Shown: in pieces, positions 52,352 to 63,460 of the stretch
Layout: each line of letters opens with the position of its first letter
How positions within the stretch are numbered: the stretch's first letter is position 1
Program-made: the position numbers and the translations under genes
Notes under the pieces: model-generated
The model's input: only the letters and a program-made list of their open reading frames with translations
Told to the model about the DNA's origin: nothing
The model's database searches: none
From: Stentor coeruleus
Taxonomy: Eukaryota > Ciliophora > Heterotrichea > Heterotrichida > Stentoridae
NCBI GenBank assembly: GCA_001970955.1
Contig: MPUH01000014.1
Span: 109,527 to 173,526 of the forward strand
Reading direction: 5' to 3'
Length of the DNA stretch: 64,000 nt

Positions 52352-52490
52352 CTTTCATACCATCAAAAATATTTACTCAACTTCATAAACACAATCACAC
52401 AAACTAATCTATATCCCCAATACTAAATAACCCTTAAAAATCTTTTATTTCTCACAATCTTATCTAAACCTCCCTAATTATAAACTAATA
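52352..52490. other. spacer
   Basis: C-rich, as the 3' flank of the minus-strand BEACH gene. Nothing else. Confidence 0.5.
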
Positions 52491-55400
52491 TTAAATCAAT
52501 TCTTTAATAAACTTATGCAAGACTTTCTTATTGTTCTTAATTGTCATCATCAAAGTTTCCTCTTTACCTCCTTGTGAATTCTTACAAGCAACTGAGAATT
52601 TTTCCTCAGGGTGTATCGCAATTATTGAAACCTCATCAATATTAACTCTAATTTTTTTCCTATGATCAGTTGGATCAGATATCATAACTTTATCATTATA
52701 AATTTCAAAACACACAGTCCCGGTGAAATTGAATTTTATCCACCCAATTTCTTTTTCAGTTTGTTTTGTATAAATTTCTTCACCATTTAAACCAAGAAAA
52801 GTGACTGAGTTTTTTGATGAAGATATCAAACCAATTATTCCTTGATTTGAGACATCAAATGTAAAAAAATTATATGATATTTTCCTTAAACATTCAGATG
52901 AACGTATATCATGAATTAATATGATTTCTGAATAACTAGCTGAAATAATTACTGAATAACTTTCAAGACATTTTACTATTAAAACCGGGGATAAATGCCC
53001 ATAATAAATTTGATTCAAACTTGTTCGGTCTTTTTCTTTAATTTTCCAAGATACTAAAGTTGAATCAGCACTACCTGAAAATACAAGTTCTGATGTACAG
53101 CATACTGAAGTTACAATACTCTTATGGAATGAAAAAAATGTTATAAGGTTTCCTTTTAAATCATGAACAAGTACTGAATTTGTTTTGTTTAATCCAGATA
53201 TAATCATACTTTCTTTAAATAAACAAAATGATGCATCTGTATATCCTAATTTAATATTAAACCCATGATTCTTAAAATTCTCACATATCAAATCCAAATT
53301 TTCATACTTTACAAGGAATTTCAGTCTATATTCAGAAGGTGGGACTATAAAATCTCCTAATTCCCTCTGTGTATATTTGACGATAAAAAATTTCTCTTGA
53401 ACACTTTTTATAATAAAAACTTGTTTACTAGTCACAAATATCGCATGAGCAGTTCCTGGTCTTTTTTCATCTTTTTCACTAGCTTTAATATCGCTTTCTT
53501 CTGATTTGCTTTTATGGAAAAAGTCTTCAAAATTGTCATAAATTTTTTCATCTTTTTTTGGATGTAAACGTTTTGTAAATAGACATACTGGAGTTTGCCC
53601 GAAATGATAGACTTGATCATATAAAGACTCAAGTTCAGAAAAAGGAATCTCATCTTTTTTTTTATTAAAAATATGCTCATAAGTAGCCCCACAGTATAAA
53701 TTAAAAGCTTCTATAGCTTTTTCACCAGATTGTTTAAGACCAAAGATTATATCAATCCATAAACCTAAGTCTCTACTGACGATATGCGATTCTAAAAGCA
53801 TCCTGTGTTTTTTAATAAAATCCCAATGTGAAACTGCCCATTTCGGGTATTCGACATTGACAATTTCTAAATTATCCTGAGTGATTCCATAAGATTTGTT
53901 ACCATAACTCATAATACACCAGGGTTGATAAAAAAGCTCAGGGATAATTTCTTTATTATCATGACCATGCCCTTGAGTACTTTCCCATGAGAGTTCTAAT
54001 GATATAAAAAGCCTATCAGCCACATCATAATTCCCACCTTGTAATGCACTAGCTTCTTGTGAATATGGTTCTAATCTTAATAAATAATGCAAAACATGTC
54101 CCCCAGTTGAATAAAATGACCCCCACATGAAAATCTCTCCATCTTCTTCTCTCCACATATCTTTTTTCTTTAACACATTTTCTCTTGATTTCTCACTTTG
54201 AGCGCCGATAGGAAAGTTTAAGTTTCTAAACATATTCGGATCATTTTTACAGCTTTTTGATTGATAATCTGCATATACCCAAGGGAATATTGGGTATTGG
54301 CTTAAGTCATGCATACTTCTACTTGCGTATTTATTAACAATCATAAGGTATTCAAAATTACTAATTGCATGTTTTTTCCAATCATTTGTATAACTTTCAA
54401 TTTCTATAGTTGGGGTTTTACAAGTGATTTTTATTGACTTGTGTTGATTGAGTTTTTTTATGAATTCACATCTGAAATCTTCTTTAAAGAGATTGATTAG
54501 ATATGATTTTCCTGTATAGAGAAGGATTTCTATGCTTGTATGCCTATGGATAAACNATCTGAAATCTTCTTTAAAGAGATTGATTAGATATGATTTTCCT
54601 GTATAGAGAAGGATTTCTATACTTGTATGTCTATGGATAAATCTTCTGAGGATTATTTCTGAGATTTCTGAGAAGGACCAGATAAGACTAAGATTTTTGA
54701 TTACCATTGCACAATTAAGAGCACTACCTATATATTCATGGCCTGGAGGTTTTATATCCCCATAACTAAAAAACTCAATCATTTTGTCAAAAATTACGAT
54801 AGAGCCGAAAACCGTGCCTTGGACTTTTATAAGTTCAGCTGGGCATGTAAAGTGTTCAAGGGCATAAATTTTAAGAGTCTCAGCTGTGGAGGAATGATAA
54901 AGACTTGGCTCTGACCTCCTATCTGCGAATGAAACTTCAGATAAATGTCTGGTCACTTGATGGGATATACAGAGTCTAGGGCTTGAAGGCTCATAAGTAG
55001 GGATGAGTTTAGGGTATTTGTTAAGAACTTTCTTTTTATCCACCTTTAAAAACACCCATCTATAAAATTTATCATAGCACTGCCTAATCCTAGGATTTTT
55101 CAACTGCTCTAATTCTAAAGGATTTTCAGTTCCTTCAATAATTTTCTTAAACTTTTCACAGTCTTGTTTCAGTTTTGCCTGATATCTTAATACCGACCTT
55201 TGATATATTTCCAACCAAGTCATATCCTCTGAATCTGTTAAAAACCTTTTAATATCATCATCAAGTAAACAATATGAATTCTTCAAATAATCTGAATATC
55301 TTATAAACTTATAAGGAATGTATAACCTTTTATAATTCTTAATCAACTGTGACACTTTTTCATAAACAATCATCCAAGGGTCATTTTTTTTATTCAAAAT

Positions 55401-58400
55401 ATCAGCAATAGCTGAAGGGGTATTTTCTAATACATCTTGGCAGATTTTCGCATTTTTCATTAGAGTGTCGAAATCTGGTCCAAAAGATTTAGAGATACTA
55501 TCTATGGTTTTTGTATTATCCAATGTATCACTATCGTTAAATTCACTATTTGATGTTATTATTGCAGCTGTTTTTTCTACTGCTAAAGATTGAAAGAATG
55601 CTTCACCTGAGTTCATTTGGAGGATAATTGAGATTTTTTTAAAGATTTTTGAAGCATCGGCGAATTCTTGAAGGAAATGAAGATAATCTTCAGGGTGTTT
55701 ATAATAAAGTTTTGTTAGGTAATAGAAAAGGAAACATGCTATATAAAGTTCGCAGACTTGTTTTGATTTGTTTGGGGAGTCTGAGTATTTAGTGAAATAT
55801 TTGACGTTTGAATGACAAAGGAAAGTCTTGAGGGTGTTAAGGATGGCTAGGTTGTGTGGAAAGAGTTTTAAAATACGAATACTAAATTTTAGATACTCGC
55901 CCATGAGGAAGAAACTTTGTTTAATTTTATCTGGATCTTGTCTATTAGGTCCTTTAATATTATTCATTAACATATCAACATTCAATGATTCCTCAATAAA
56001 TTTCATAAAACTGTTATTTAAAGTAAATGTGTCCATATAATGATTTATCTGATCACAATTTCCCATAATAACCTCATCCTGAGTATTCACAAAAACCATA
56101 AAAAACTGATAAGTCGTCTCTAAGTCAGGGAACACCGTCATTTGTACTGTAAACATATACAAGTCCAACATAGGAACTTCAAAGAAAAACTCAATGGTTT
56201 TATTAAAACTATAGTCCAAACTCCCAACAATACTACTAAAAATCATCATAGCGAATTCTTTAAACAAACTCCCAAACGGGGATTTTTTCATACAAAAAAT
56301 CAGCCAATGAGGAAACACATTCCTATTATAAATCAGTTCAAAAATCTTATCCCTAGATTTAGAAAGCATGTTTATAACATTTTTTACTGAGTCTTCTGAT
56401 GTTAGATTTTTTACCCTATTCATGACAATATCAACAAAAATTTTCCTTGTTGTCTCTGAATATTTATCTTCTTTAATCCCTTCTTCTAATAAAAAATCCA
56501 TTAATTGATCTGATAAGCTTTCAGGAAGGATACTATTTATCATATTTGCATAATTATCAGAGCTTTCAAGAGCTACAAATTGAGAATCAGGTCTAGGTTT
56601 AATACAAAGTAAACTAATTATATCCTTTTGTAATTCAAAGTTTGTAACTTTTTCTAATATATGCAGAAGGACGAAAGGGATTTTACTAGTTTCAGCGAAT
56701 TCTGTAAATGTCATTAGAAAAAGCTGGCAAAAACATTCTATGATTGTGAGCTCATCTTCTTTTAAGAGTTTTTTTAATACTAAAGATAGTGAAAGGTCGT
56801 TTTTTTGTAACGAATTATGGATGTAAAGAGAAAGATAATCATAACACATACTAAGTTTAAGCCCTTTAAGCAAATCGCAAAAGGAGACTAAATTCGATAA
56901 CGAGTGTTCAGCTTTAAATTTCATGAATTTTTGCAGTATCCCTTCATAAAGTTTAGATTTACTAGACAGAAACATGCATTTTTGATTAGACAAATAGTTT
57001 TCAAAAAGGATTTTACCATATACCGGATTTGAATCTTCAATAAGCTTTATATAAATATCATTTATCCTATTATCTATAGGTTTTGTATTCAAATAATACG
57101 TCACAAGTAAAATTGTACTTTCATCAAGTATATGCCAGGATTTATCGCATATAATAAGTTTATGGAATATTTCATAAATCAATGAAAGCTGGTTTAAATC
57201 AGAACATTCTTCACAAAGTTTGAAAAAAAATTTCTTAGGACCATATAAAGATATGAGGTCTAAAATGCCTGGGTTAGGGTAATATTGTAAAGTGTTTATG
57301 GTTTTCAAGTCTTTTTCATAGAAAAAAGTTGAGTTCCAAAGGTAAATTAAATTCTCTTGAAGCTCAGAAATTACTTTAGGGATAGTCAATTGGCCTTCTG
57401 GGGCGTTATAGAATGAATATTGCCAGGTCATATTAATAAGTGCATAAACTTCAGATTCTTGTAATGATTTAGAAAACATATGCAAATATTTCAATTTAGA
57501 TAACGTATTATCATGTTTCAAAATAGACTTATTCGTACTTTGTTTATAAGTTTCATTTCCAACATAACTTGAACCAATACACACTTTAAGTACATCGTTT
57601 TTTTCTGATAACTTAACTTTATTCTCATATCTTTCTGTAAGTCCATTATTCTGATGATGTATATAAAAAATAGCTTTTTTCCTATTTAACACCCTAGCAA
57701 CTTTTTCTAATTGTATACTTAAAGATATAAATACCCAAGATTCAACTTGGAGTATAGCTGAATTCATAACATTTGAATCGTTTATACACAAATGGATTCG
57801 ATCATTTTGAAAATAAATCTCAATGTTATCTTCAGTACATGCCAAATGTAAAATCTCACAAACATTACTAGACAAAAATACCCAAAAACATACCGTAAAT
57901 TGTCTTGTTAAAGGAACTGCTGATTTTTCAAAAGTGAGATAAGAACAAGAATTTCTAGTAAAAACAACAGAATTAGCTGCACAATCTTTACTATAACTAG
58001 ACCTTAAAGAATTTTTTATAGAAGTTAAAAGTAGAGTTTTAATATTTTCTTGTGATTTGGATATTGTTTTAATTAAATAAGAAAATTCATAGAAACTGAT
58101 ACCAAGTCTTAAAGCATTTGTTATTCTTATATCGAAATTAGCCCAAAAAGTTGAATTGTTTGTATTTAGATGATAAAGGATTATAGATACTAAATCTGCT
58201 CTAACTACATATGAGAAACTAGTTGGATCTTCTAATAAAAATTCCCCTAGTTTATAATACCCGCTTTCTAAACCTCGATATGAAAGGAACTCAATAAGTA
58301 AAGTTATCCCAGATAAATGGATAATATCATTGTTTGGTTTATTGAAAATAATATCACATAATAAATCTATAGTATTTGCAATAATTTCCATCTGATATGT

Positions 58401-60209
58401 CTTATAGTTTTTTGACCTGAAAAGCTTCACAGCATAAGCGAAATCAAAATAAAAACTACTTTTAAGCTGTGGGTCTTTTATATTTTTAGCTAAAGATGCC
58501 AAACACTCAAATGTTTGCTTCCAAGAATTTACTGGAGACATTTTTGCGTTTATGTTAACAGGAAGGTTTTTTATTATATGCAAAGTTAAACCTCCAATCA
58601 AAAGTTCTTTTTGTATATAATTATTATCCCTCTCATCTCTTAACATAATTAAAACTGTATTTACTAAACCACTTAAGATTTTTTGGTTATTTTGTTTTAT
58701 AAAAGAGTTCAAAAATATTGGTAAAGCTTTTTCTGTATGGATTTTAATTATTGAAGCTAATATTTGTTGATATTCATCTATATATTGTTCTTGCATTTTT
58801 TCTAGTGCTAGTGATAAAAAAGTTAAAGCATTTTCATTGTTGTTTGGTTCAGAGATTTTACTAAGAAGGTTGATGATTATTGTAAGAAGATAAGTTGATG
58901 AGGAGTTGTCGAGGTTTTTGAGATGGATTTGGAATATTTCATAGCACATGTTGTATTTGTTTGCCGCTTTTATGAACTCATATTCAATGTCTCTTTGGTT
59001 TAGTATCCAGTTTTGCACTTTGCTTAGGTAGAGTTGGTCGTTTATTTTATGCCCGATATGCTGGCAGATGCTTTCAACAAGTCTTCTTGGAGATTCTGAT
59101 TTAGTTGCTAGTGTATCTAATATTAAAGTCCATTTATCTTGAAGTTCATCTTCTTCAGAATAAAAAATAAATGATTCAAACAAAATATCTTGTATCCCGA
59201 TATCTAAAGGAATCTTTGACATATTCTTAGCTTCAAGAACAAACTTCTCGAAAAAATACAAAATATTCCACCTTACAATAAAATTTTTCTCGTTGCTTAT
59301 ATCTTTTGGTATTTGGCTTATAAACAACTGAAACAAAATTTGAATGTCATAAGAAAACTCTACCCCTTCATTCCTTTCCTTGCATAAAAATATAATTTTC
59401 AATAGCTTTTTAAACATAACACTTATTGGATGTTCTTTTAAAATTTCTCCGTCAAAAACTTTTTCACTGTGGATAACAAGAAATTTCCCAGCTAAAATAA
59501 AAATTTCTTTAATTTTTTCCCTGTTTGTTTCAATAAACCCTTTAAAACTCTCTAGTTTTTTAATAAAGCATTCTATAATCCCAAGTAAAATAATATATTC
59601 ATCACAAGCTATATGAGCTGAAGCTGTATACACAACATCTATCAAACTTTTATTGTTTTTTATCCTAACAAATGCTGTATTGCATATAATATTACTAAGA
59701 TTTTCCTCATTAGTAAACTGCAAAATATCTCTTCTAACACACTCTGAATATACCCTCATCATAACCCTAATGAAATTGTCGAATTTATTCCCTGTTGGCG
59801 ATTTATCAGAGCATTTCACAACTTTCAAAGCAATCTCTTGATTCATTTGTTGAAAACTCGTTAAAAACATTTTATAATACATTTCTTTATGTTCTTTGAG
59901 CACTTTATCTACATCTTTAGATGTTGAGAGAAGTAATTCTAATGTTTTTCCAATATCAACAAGGACTTCGCTTTTATTTTCAGATATTGAATCAATTGAT
60001 ATGAGAAAGACACTTAAAACTTCTGATATACAGTGTAATATTGATGAAGTTTCATGAGATTTGATTACCTTGCTTTGAATTGCTATGCGAAAGTCGTAAA
60101 GGATAGATTTTCGAGTTCCTATGATTGATGAAGAATTGCTGGGGTTTGTTTTGAGTTGATTTAATAAGAGTTTTATGCTAGAGAGTATCTCAGCTTTGTT
60201 TTTTTGCAT
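52491..60209 (-). CDS. giant BEACH-domain protein
   Basis: 2572 aa as assembled; one 29-aa block around residues 1856-1913 is doubled by the N at 54556, so the real length is probably 2543. Order: an N-terminal ~730 residues of helical, ARM/HEAT-like sequence; a ConA-like (LamG) domain at about 735-930 (FTVCFWVFLSSN); a long helical middle; a PH-BEACH domain at about 1785-1930; the BEACH domain at about 1940-2215 (SMHDLSQYPIFPWVYADYQ; FYSTGGHVLHYLLRLEPYS; GQTPVCLFTKRLHPKK); and C-terminal WD40-type repeats to the end. BEACH proteins (neurobeachin/LYST/LRBA class) act in vesicle fission, lysosome size and membrane traffic. The subfamily is not decided here. A single frame without detectable introns over 7.7 kb. 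Confidence 0.95.
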   Translation of the reverse strand: MQKNKAEILSSIKLLLNQLKTNPSNSSSIIGTRKSILYDFRIAIQSKVIKSHETSSILHCISEVLSVFLISIDSISENKSEVLVDIGKTLELLLSTSKDVDKVLKEHKEMYYKMFLTSFQQMNQEIALKVVKCSDKSPTGNKFDNFIRVMMRVYSECVRRDILQFTNEENLSNIICNTAFVRIKNNKSLIDVVYTASAHIACDEYIILLGIIECFIKKLESFKGFIETNREKIKEIFILAGKFLVIHSEKVFDGEILKEHPISVMFKKLLKIIFLCKERNEGVEFSYDIQILFQLFISQIPKDISNEKNFIVRWNILYFFEKFVLEAKNMSKIPLDIGIQDILFESFIFYSEEDELQDKWTLILDTLATKSESPRRLVESICQHIGHKINDQLYLSKVQNWILNQRDIEYEFIKAANKYNMCYEIFQIHLKNLDNSSSTYLLTIIINLLSKISEPNNNENALTFLSLALEKMQEQYIDEYQQILASIIKIHTEKALPIFLNSFIKQNNQKILSGLVNTVLIMLRDERDNNYIQKELLIGGLTLHIIKNLPVNINAKMSPVNSWKQTFECLASLAKNIKDPQLKSSFYFDFAYAVKLFRSKNYKTYQMEIIANTIDLLCDIIFNKPNNDIIHLSGITLLIEFLSYRGLESGYYKLGEFLLEDPTSFSYVVRADLVSIILYHLNTNNSTFWANFDIRITNALRLGISFYEFSYLIKTISKSQENIKTLLLTSIKNSLRSSYSKDCAANSVVFTRNSCSYLTFEKSAVPLTRQFTVCFWVFLSSNVCEILHLACTEDNIEIYFQNDRIHLCINDSNVMNSAILQVESWVFISLSIQLEKVARVLNRKKAIFYIHHQNNGLTERYENKVKLSEKNDVLKVCIGSSYVGNETYKQSTNKSILKHDNTLSKLKYLHMFSKSLQESEVYALINMTWQYSFYNAPEGQLTIPKVISELQENLIYLWNSTFFYEKDLKTINTLQYYPNPGILDLISLYGPKKFFFKLCEECSDLNQLSLIYEIFHKLIICDKSWHILDESTILLVTYYLNTKPIDNRINDIYIKLIEDSNPVYGKILFENYLSNQKCMFLSSKSKLYEGILQKFMKFKAEHSLSNLVSFCDLLKGLKLSMCYDYLSLYIHNSLQKNDLSLSLVLKKLLKEDELTIIECFCQLFLMTFTEFAETSKIPFVLLHILEKVTNFELQKDIISLLCIKPRPDSQFVALESSDNYANMINSILPESLSDQLMDFLLEEGIKEDKYSETTRKIFVDIVMNRVKNLTSEDSVKNVINMLSKSRDKIFELIYNRNVFPHWLIFCMKKSPFGSLFKEFAMMIFSSIVGSLDYSFNKTIEFFFEVPMLDLYMFTVQMTVFPDLETTYQFFMVFVNTQDEVIMGNCDQINHYMDTFTLNNSFMKFIEESLNVDMLMNNIKGPNRQDPDKIKQSFFLMGEYLKFSIRILKLFPHNLAILNTLKTFLCHSNVKYFTKYSDSPNKSKQVCELYIACFLFYYLTKLYYKHPEDYLHFLQEFADASKIFKKISIILQMNSGEAFFQSLAVEKTAAIITSNSEFNDSDTLDNTKTIDSISKSFGPDFDTLMKNAKICQDVLENTPSAIADILNKKNDPWMIVYEKVSQLIKNYKRLYIPYKFIRYSDYLKNSYCLLDDDIKRFLTDSEDMTWLEIYQRSVLRYQAKLKQDCEKFKKIIEGTENPLELEQLKNPRIRQCYDKFYRWVFLKVDKKKVLNKYPKLIPTYEPSSPRLCISHQVTRHLSEVSFADRRSEPSLYHSSTAETLKIYALEHFTCPAELIKVQGTVFGSIVIFDKMIEFFSYGDIKPPGHEYIGSALNCAMVIKNLSLIWSFSEISEIILRRFIHRHTSIEILLYTGKSYLINLFKEDFRXFIHRHTSIEILLYTGKSYLINLFKEDFRCEFIKKLNQHKSIKITCKTPTIEIESYTNDWKKHAISNFEYLMIVNKYASRSMHDLSQYPIFPWVYADYQSKSCKNDPNMFRNLNFPIGAQSEKSRENVLKKKDMWREEDGEIFMWGSFYSTGGHVLHYLLRLEPYSQEASALQGGNYDVADRLFISLELSWESTQGHGHDNKEIIPELFYQPWCIMSYGNKSYGITQDNLEIVNVEYPKWAVSHWDFIKKHRMLLESHIVSRDLGLWIDIIFGLKQSGEKAIEAFNLYCGATYEHIFNKKKDEIPFSELESLYDQVYHFGQTPVCLFTKRLHPKKDEKIYDNFEDFFHKSKSEESDIKASEKDEKRPGTAHAIFVTSKQVFIIKSVQEKFFIVKYTQRELGDFIVPPSEYRLKFLVKYENLDLICENFKNHGFNIKLGYTDASFCLFKESMIISGLNKTNSVLVHDLKGNLITFFSFHKSIVTSVCCTSELVFSGSADSTLVSWKIKEKDRTSLNQIYYGHLSPVLIVKCLESYSVIISASYSEIILIHDIRSSECLRKISYNFFTFDVSNQGIIGLISSSKNSVTFLGLNGEEIYTKQTEKEIGWIKFNFTGTVCFEIYNDKVMISDPTDHRKKIRVNIDEVSIIAIHPEEKFSVACKNSQGGKEETLMMTIKNNKKVLHKFIKELI
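54470..54642. repeat. single-N join with 86-nt duplicated flanks that differ at three bases
   Basis: N at 54556. 54470-54555 and 54557-54642 are alike except for three transitions, all synonymous in the BEACH frame. This suggests two haplotypes joined head to tail in the assembly, rather than a repeat in the protein. Confidence 0.85.
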
Positions 60210-60288
60210 TTATTATTTTATGTGAATGTTATTAAGATCCTGGAGATTTAAAGGTATTAAGTATGGAAAATATAAATAGACAAAGAAA

Positions 60289-60933
60289 TTAGATTAGAGG
60301 ATTAGTTTTAGCATTATGGTAGATTTTTTTTAATCTCATGGAGGCTGCTGTTGTCAGCATCCTAGTATTCGAATTAAAGGGTGTAAAAATCTTATTCAAA
60401 AACTCTGTGTTTGATGACTTCTTACATGTTGAAGGGACATTTTTCGAATATATTTCTACATATTTCTTATTAGTTTTCGGGGATTTCGACTGATGATTTC
60501 GATCAGTTTTTATTTGTCTACAAGAAACCCCGCGATACTTAGAAAATTCCTTTTTATTGTCACTTTTATGGTCAATCGATAGTTTTAATGAAAGCTTAAG
60601 TTTTTTTGTACTAATTTTGTTTATTAATTTCCCATCAGCTAGTATTGGGTTTATAGAAGATTTTGTTGTTTTATGTGATGGGGTTATTTTTATTAGATTG
60701 TCGAAGCTATTTTTGTTAGAAAGTTGCTTACTTTTAGTTTTTCTATGTGCAGATACTCGGGGGAAAATGTATTCTGAATTCGTTTTAGATTTGGAATATT
60801 TCATTTCAATATCGTTTCGTATTTTCATATTGATGTCACTGTTAAAACTTGTTTCTACGAGGAAACTGTTTTCAGTGCTGTTGGACCCTTTAGCTTTTTC
60901 AGTGTGTAGTCGTTTTTTTTGACTTGTTTTCAT
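60289..60933 (-). CDS. basic disordered protein, unknown
   Basis: 214 aa starting MKTSQKKRLHTEKAKGSNST. Lys/Ser/Asn-rich throughout (SAHRKTKSKQLSNKNSFDN; KKLKLSLKLSIDHKSDNKK; HQSKSPKTNKKYVEIYSKN). The end (LTTAASMRLKKIYHNAKTNP) may be a short helix. No domain. It stops 79 nt before the ATG of the BEACH gene on the same strand; this close spacing is normal for ciliates and need not mean co-transcription. Confidence 0.65.
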   Translation of the reverse strand: MKTSQKKRLHTEKAKGSNSTENSFLVETSFNSDINMKIRNDIEMKYSKSKTNSEYIFPRVSAHRKTKSKQLSNKNSFDNLIKITPSHKTTKSSINPILADGKLINKISTKKLKLSLKLSIDHKSDNKKEFSKYRGVSCRQIKTDRNHQSKSPKTNKKYVEIYSKNVPSTCKKSSNTEFLNKIFTPFNSNTRMLTTAASMRLKKIYHNAKTNPLI

Positions 60934-62347
60934 TTGTTTTAGAATTATGATTATATTTTAAATATCAGTATCTTTAAATACTTATTTAAATGTATAACTC
61001 AAAATTTTGCTTAATTAAGACATAAGTTAAAACAGAATAACTTAACATTAAAATATTATCAAACTAATAAACCCCTATTGGTATACACCTACACAATAAT
61101 TAAATTCAAATTTTCAATTAAAAGTTTCTAACTCAATTTCTTCATAAAAACTAAATGTTAATATTATATATCAGTTTTTCAAAATAAAAATATGAATATT
61201 ATATAAATTTACTCACAAGACAACATCAATTTTAATCATCTTTTACCTTAATATAAAAAATTGCAAATATTTTATTTATTTAACTCGTCTTCTTAACACC
61301 TAAAAAACACGATTTCTATCAAAATCAATTGAATTGCCATATTAACAATATAAACCGCTTATTTTATAACCATGAATTCACTCAAAACCCTGAAAACCTA
61401 TACACATTTTATTATATAATTTATAAATCCAGTCATAAACTAATTTCTATTTACGAATCTACGTTTAAAATATTAGATTATATAGAGAGATTTCTATTAT
61501 ACATACCCTTGATCTCTTTGTATATCAATTTACTTATAAATATAAATCAAAGTCTACAACTTTATTATTGAAAAATCCTAATACGCATATATCCGCTTTC
61601 TNTTGAAAAATCCTAATACGCATATATCCGCTTTCTTTCTAATTATAATCTTAACTATAAAATAAAGGATAAATTCTTTAATATCATAAACAACCATAAG
61701 AGTATAATGTGAAATATTGATATCATAGTAATTATTGATAGTGAATAATAAAACTACCATATATAATTTTCACTTTCAACCGCAGTTATTTTTGTTGGTT
61801 TTGTAGATATTTTTAACAATCTTATGAACTTTTTTTGATATTAAACGCAAAATGATATTGAGCGTTTCGGGTTATTTTAATAAAAAACCTTGGGTTCAAG
61901 GAAAACTTTTGACACAAATCTTTAAATAATATATATTTTACCATAAACTTAAAAATAGCATTTTGTTATCTTTTTTAAAACATGATACTTTGAGGTCTTC
62001 AGACATGTATCTTTACCTAACTTAAAAATATTTAGCATAGCCTAATAAATAATACGATCTTTTTAAAGCTTTTATTAAAGGATTATATAGAAAAAAAATC
62101 TACTATTATAATAAAATGAAAAAATTTGATTTAACGCTTAGTCATATAATAATTTCATAATAAAAGCAATACTAAATATCATAAGCCATATAAAATCATA
62201 TATAAAAAAGCATATCATCCAACATTTATCTAACCCACAATTCTTCACTAAAAATTAAAAATAAAAAGCTCAATATATTATCATAAATCCACTTTCACAC
62301 AATAAACCCCCAACTCCAAGCACCTAAAAACCTTTATGCAAATGAAA
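60934..62347. other. 1.4-kb spacer
   Basis: AT-rich with C-rich segments. Short open stretches at 61329-61571 (plus) and 61578-61760 (minus) have no domain, and the second crosses the N at 61602. I call no gene here. Confidence 0.55.
61568..61636. repeat. single-N join with 34-nt duplicated flanks
   Basis: N at 61602. 61568-61601 recurs exactly at 61603-61636. Assembly overlap is the simplest reading. Confidence 0.85.
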
Positions 62348-63460
62348 TTACATAATTTTCGCTAAATCATTAATTGTTGTCTTTGGTTTATCATCTTGAA
62401 CAAGTCTCTTCCTAACATACGCAGTACACATTCTAACCGCATCAGAACTAGCAACCAACAATCTTTTCGTTACCTGTGTCATAGGCCTAGAATCTCTTTC
62501 CAAAGGTAAACTTTTCTTAAGTGTCACATTTATTGACTTATCAAGCATCTGTGACGTGAATCTAGGGAAAATTGTCTCAATACTTGAACAATCATCAATA
62601 ACTTTATTAATTGGACTATCATATTTCTGTACATTATCTTTAGGTAAATTAGGTTTCCTATACATTTTCTTAACAAAAATTGGTATCAAATCAATAATTT
62701 CTTTAACACTTGGTCTATCATTTGGGTTTTTTTCAAGCATTTTATTAATAAAATGCACTAATTTCGGAGTGTACTTTGCAGGTAATGATTTTGGGGACTT
62801 CATTGCAATATTTTGACCTAATGTTAATAATGAATCCCCAGTAAAAGGTCCTTCAAAAGCACAAAGGGTATAAATAACACAACCAATACCCCAGACATCA
62901 ACTTTAAACCCATAAGGTTGATGTCTTATTTGTTCAGGGCTTAAATAAAGAGGTGTTCCTACAGTTGATGTGTTGATTTCTTGTTTTTTCAAAACTTTTG
63001 ATAATCCTAAATCCCCTATTTTCACTCTGTTTTCTTTGTCTAAAAAGATATTCATAGGCTTTATGTCCCTATGAAGGATTTTATGTCTATGCAAATATTT
63101 GATTGCTAAACATATCTCATATGCCCAGGACCAGACTTGACCTTCTTCTATGTTTCGTCGTGTGTGCTTGTAAAAATTTAGCTTTTTTTGAAGATCGCCA
63201 CCTGAAGCATATTCGGTTAGGATGTATAGCATTTGATTTTGAATAAGACTGTTATAATATCTGATTATATGAGGATGATTTACTTGTTTGAGGATTTCAA
63301 CTTCTTTTAAGGCTTGGGTTTGCTTTTTAGATGAGGTTTGAGATAAATCGATAACTTTGACTACGTAGAACTGCCCATCGACTAAATGACGGACTTTATA
63401 AACAACACCTGATGTACCTCGTCCTAACTCTTCGACTACTGAGACTTCGAGATTTTGCAT
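62348..63460 (-). CDS. NEK-family Ser/Thr protein kinase
   Basis: 370 aa. Kinase domain at residues ~5-265: glycine loop GRGTSGVVY (13-21), catalytic Lys35 (VVKVIDL), alpha-C Glu53 (LKEVEIL), HRDIKPMN (130-137), DLG (150-152) in place of DFG as often in NEKs, activation segment TVGTPLYLSPE (166-176) and DVWGIGCVIY. The overall pattern is NIMA-related. NEKs act at centrioles, basal bodies and cilia and are expanded in ciliates. The C-terminal ~100 residues have no coiled coil or PEST-like block that I can call. All catalytic residues look intact. Confidence 0.94.
   Translation of the reverse strand: MQNLEVSVVEELGRGTSGVVYKVRHLVDGQFYVVKVIDLSQTSSKKQTQALKEVEILKQVNHPHIIRYYNSLIQNQMLYILTEYASGGDLQKKLNFYKHTRRNIEEGQVWSWAYEICLAIKYLHRHKILHRDIKPMNIFLDKENRVKIGDLGLSKVLKKQEINTSTVGTPLYLSPEQIRHQPYGFKVDVWGIGCVIYTLCAFEGPFTGDSLLTLGQNIAMKSPKSLPAKYTPKLVHFINKMLEKNPNDRPSVKEIIDLIPIFVKKMYRKPNLPKDNVQKYDSPINKVIDDCSSIETIFPRFTSQMLDKSINVTLKKSLPLERDSRPMTQVTKRLLVASSDAVRMCTAYVRKRLVQDDKPKTTINDLAKIM

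Noticed and set aside
16719-61636. Duplicated flanks around N positions as excision scars of programmed DNA elimination
   Set aside because: Eliminated elements leave short (2 to a few nt) direct repeats, not 34-89-nt copies separated by an N; contig overlap explains them.
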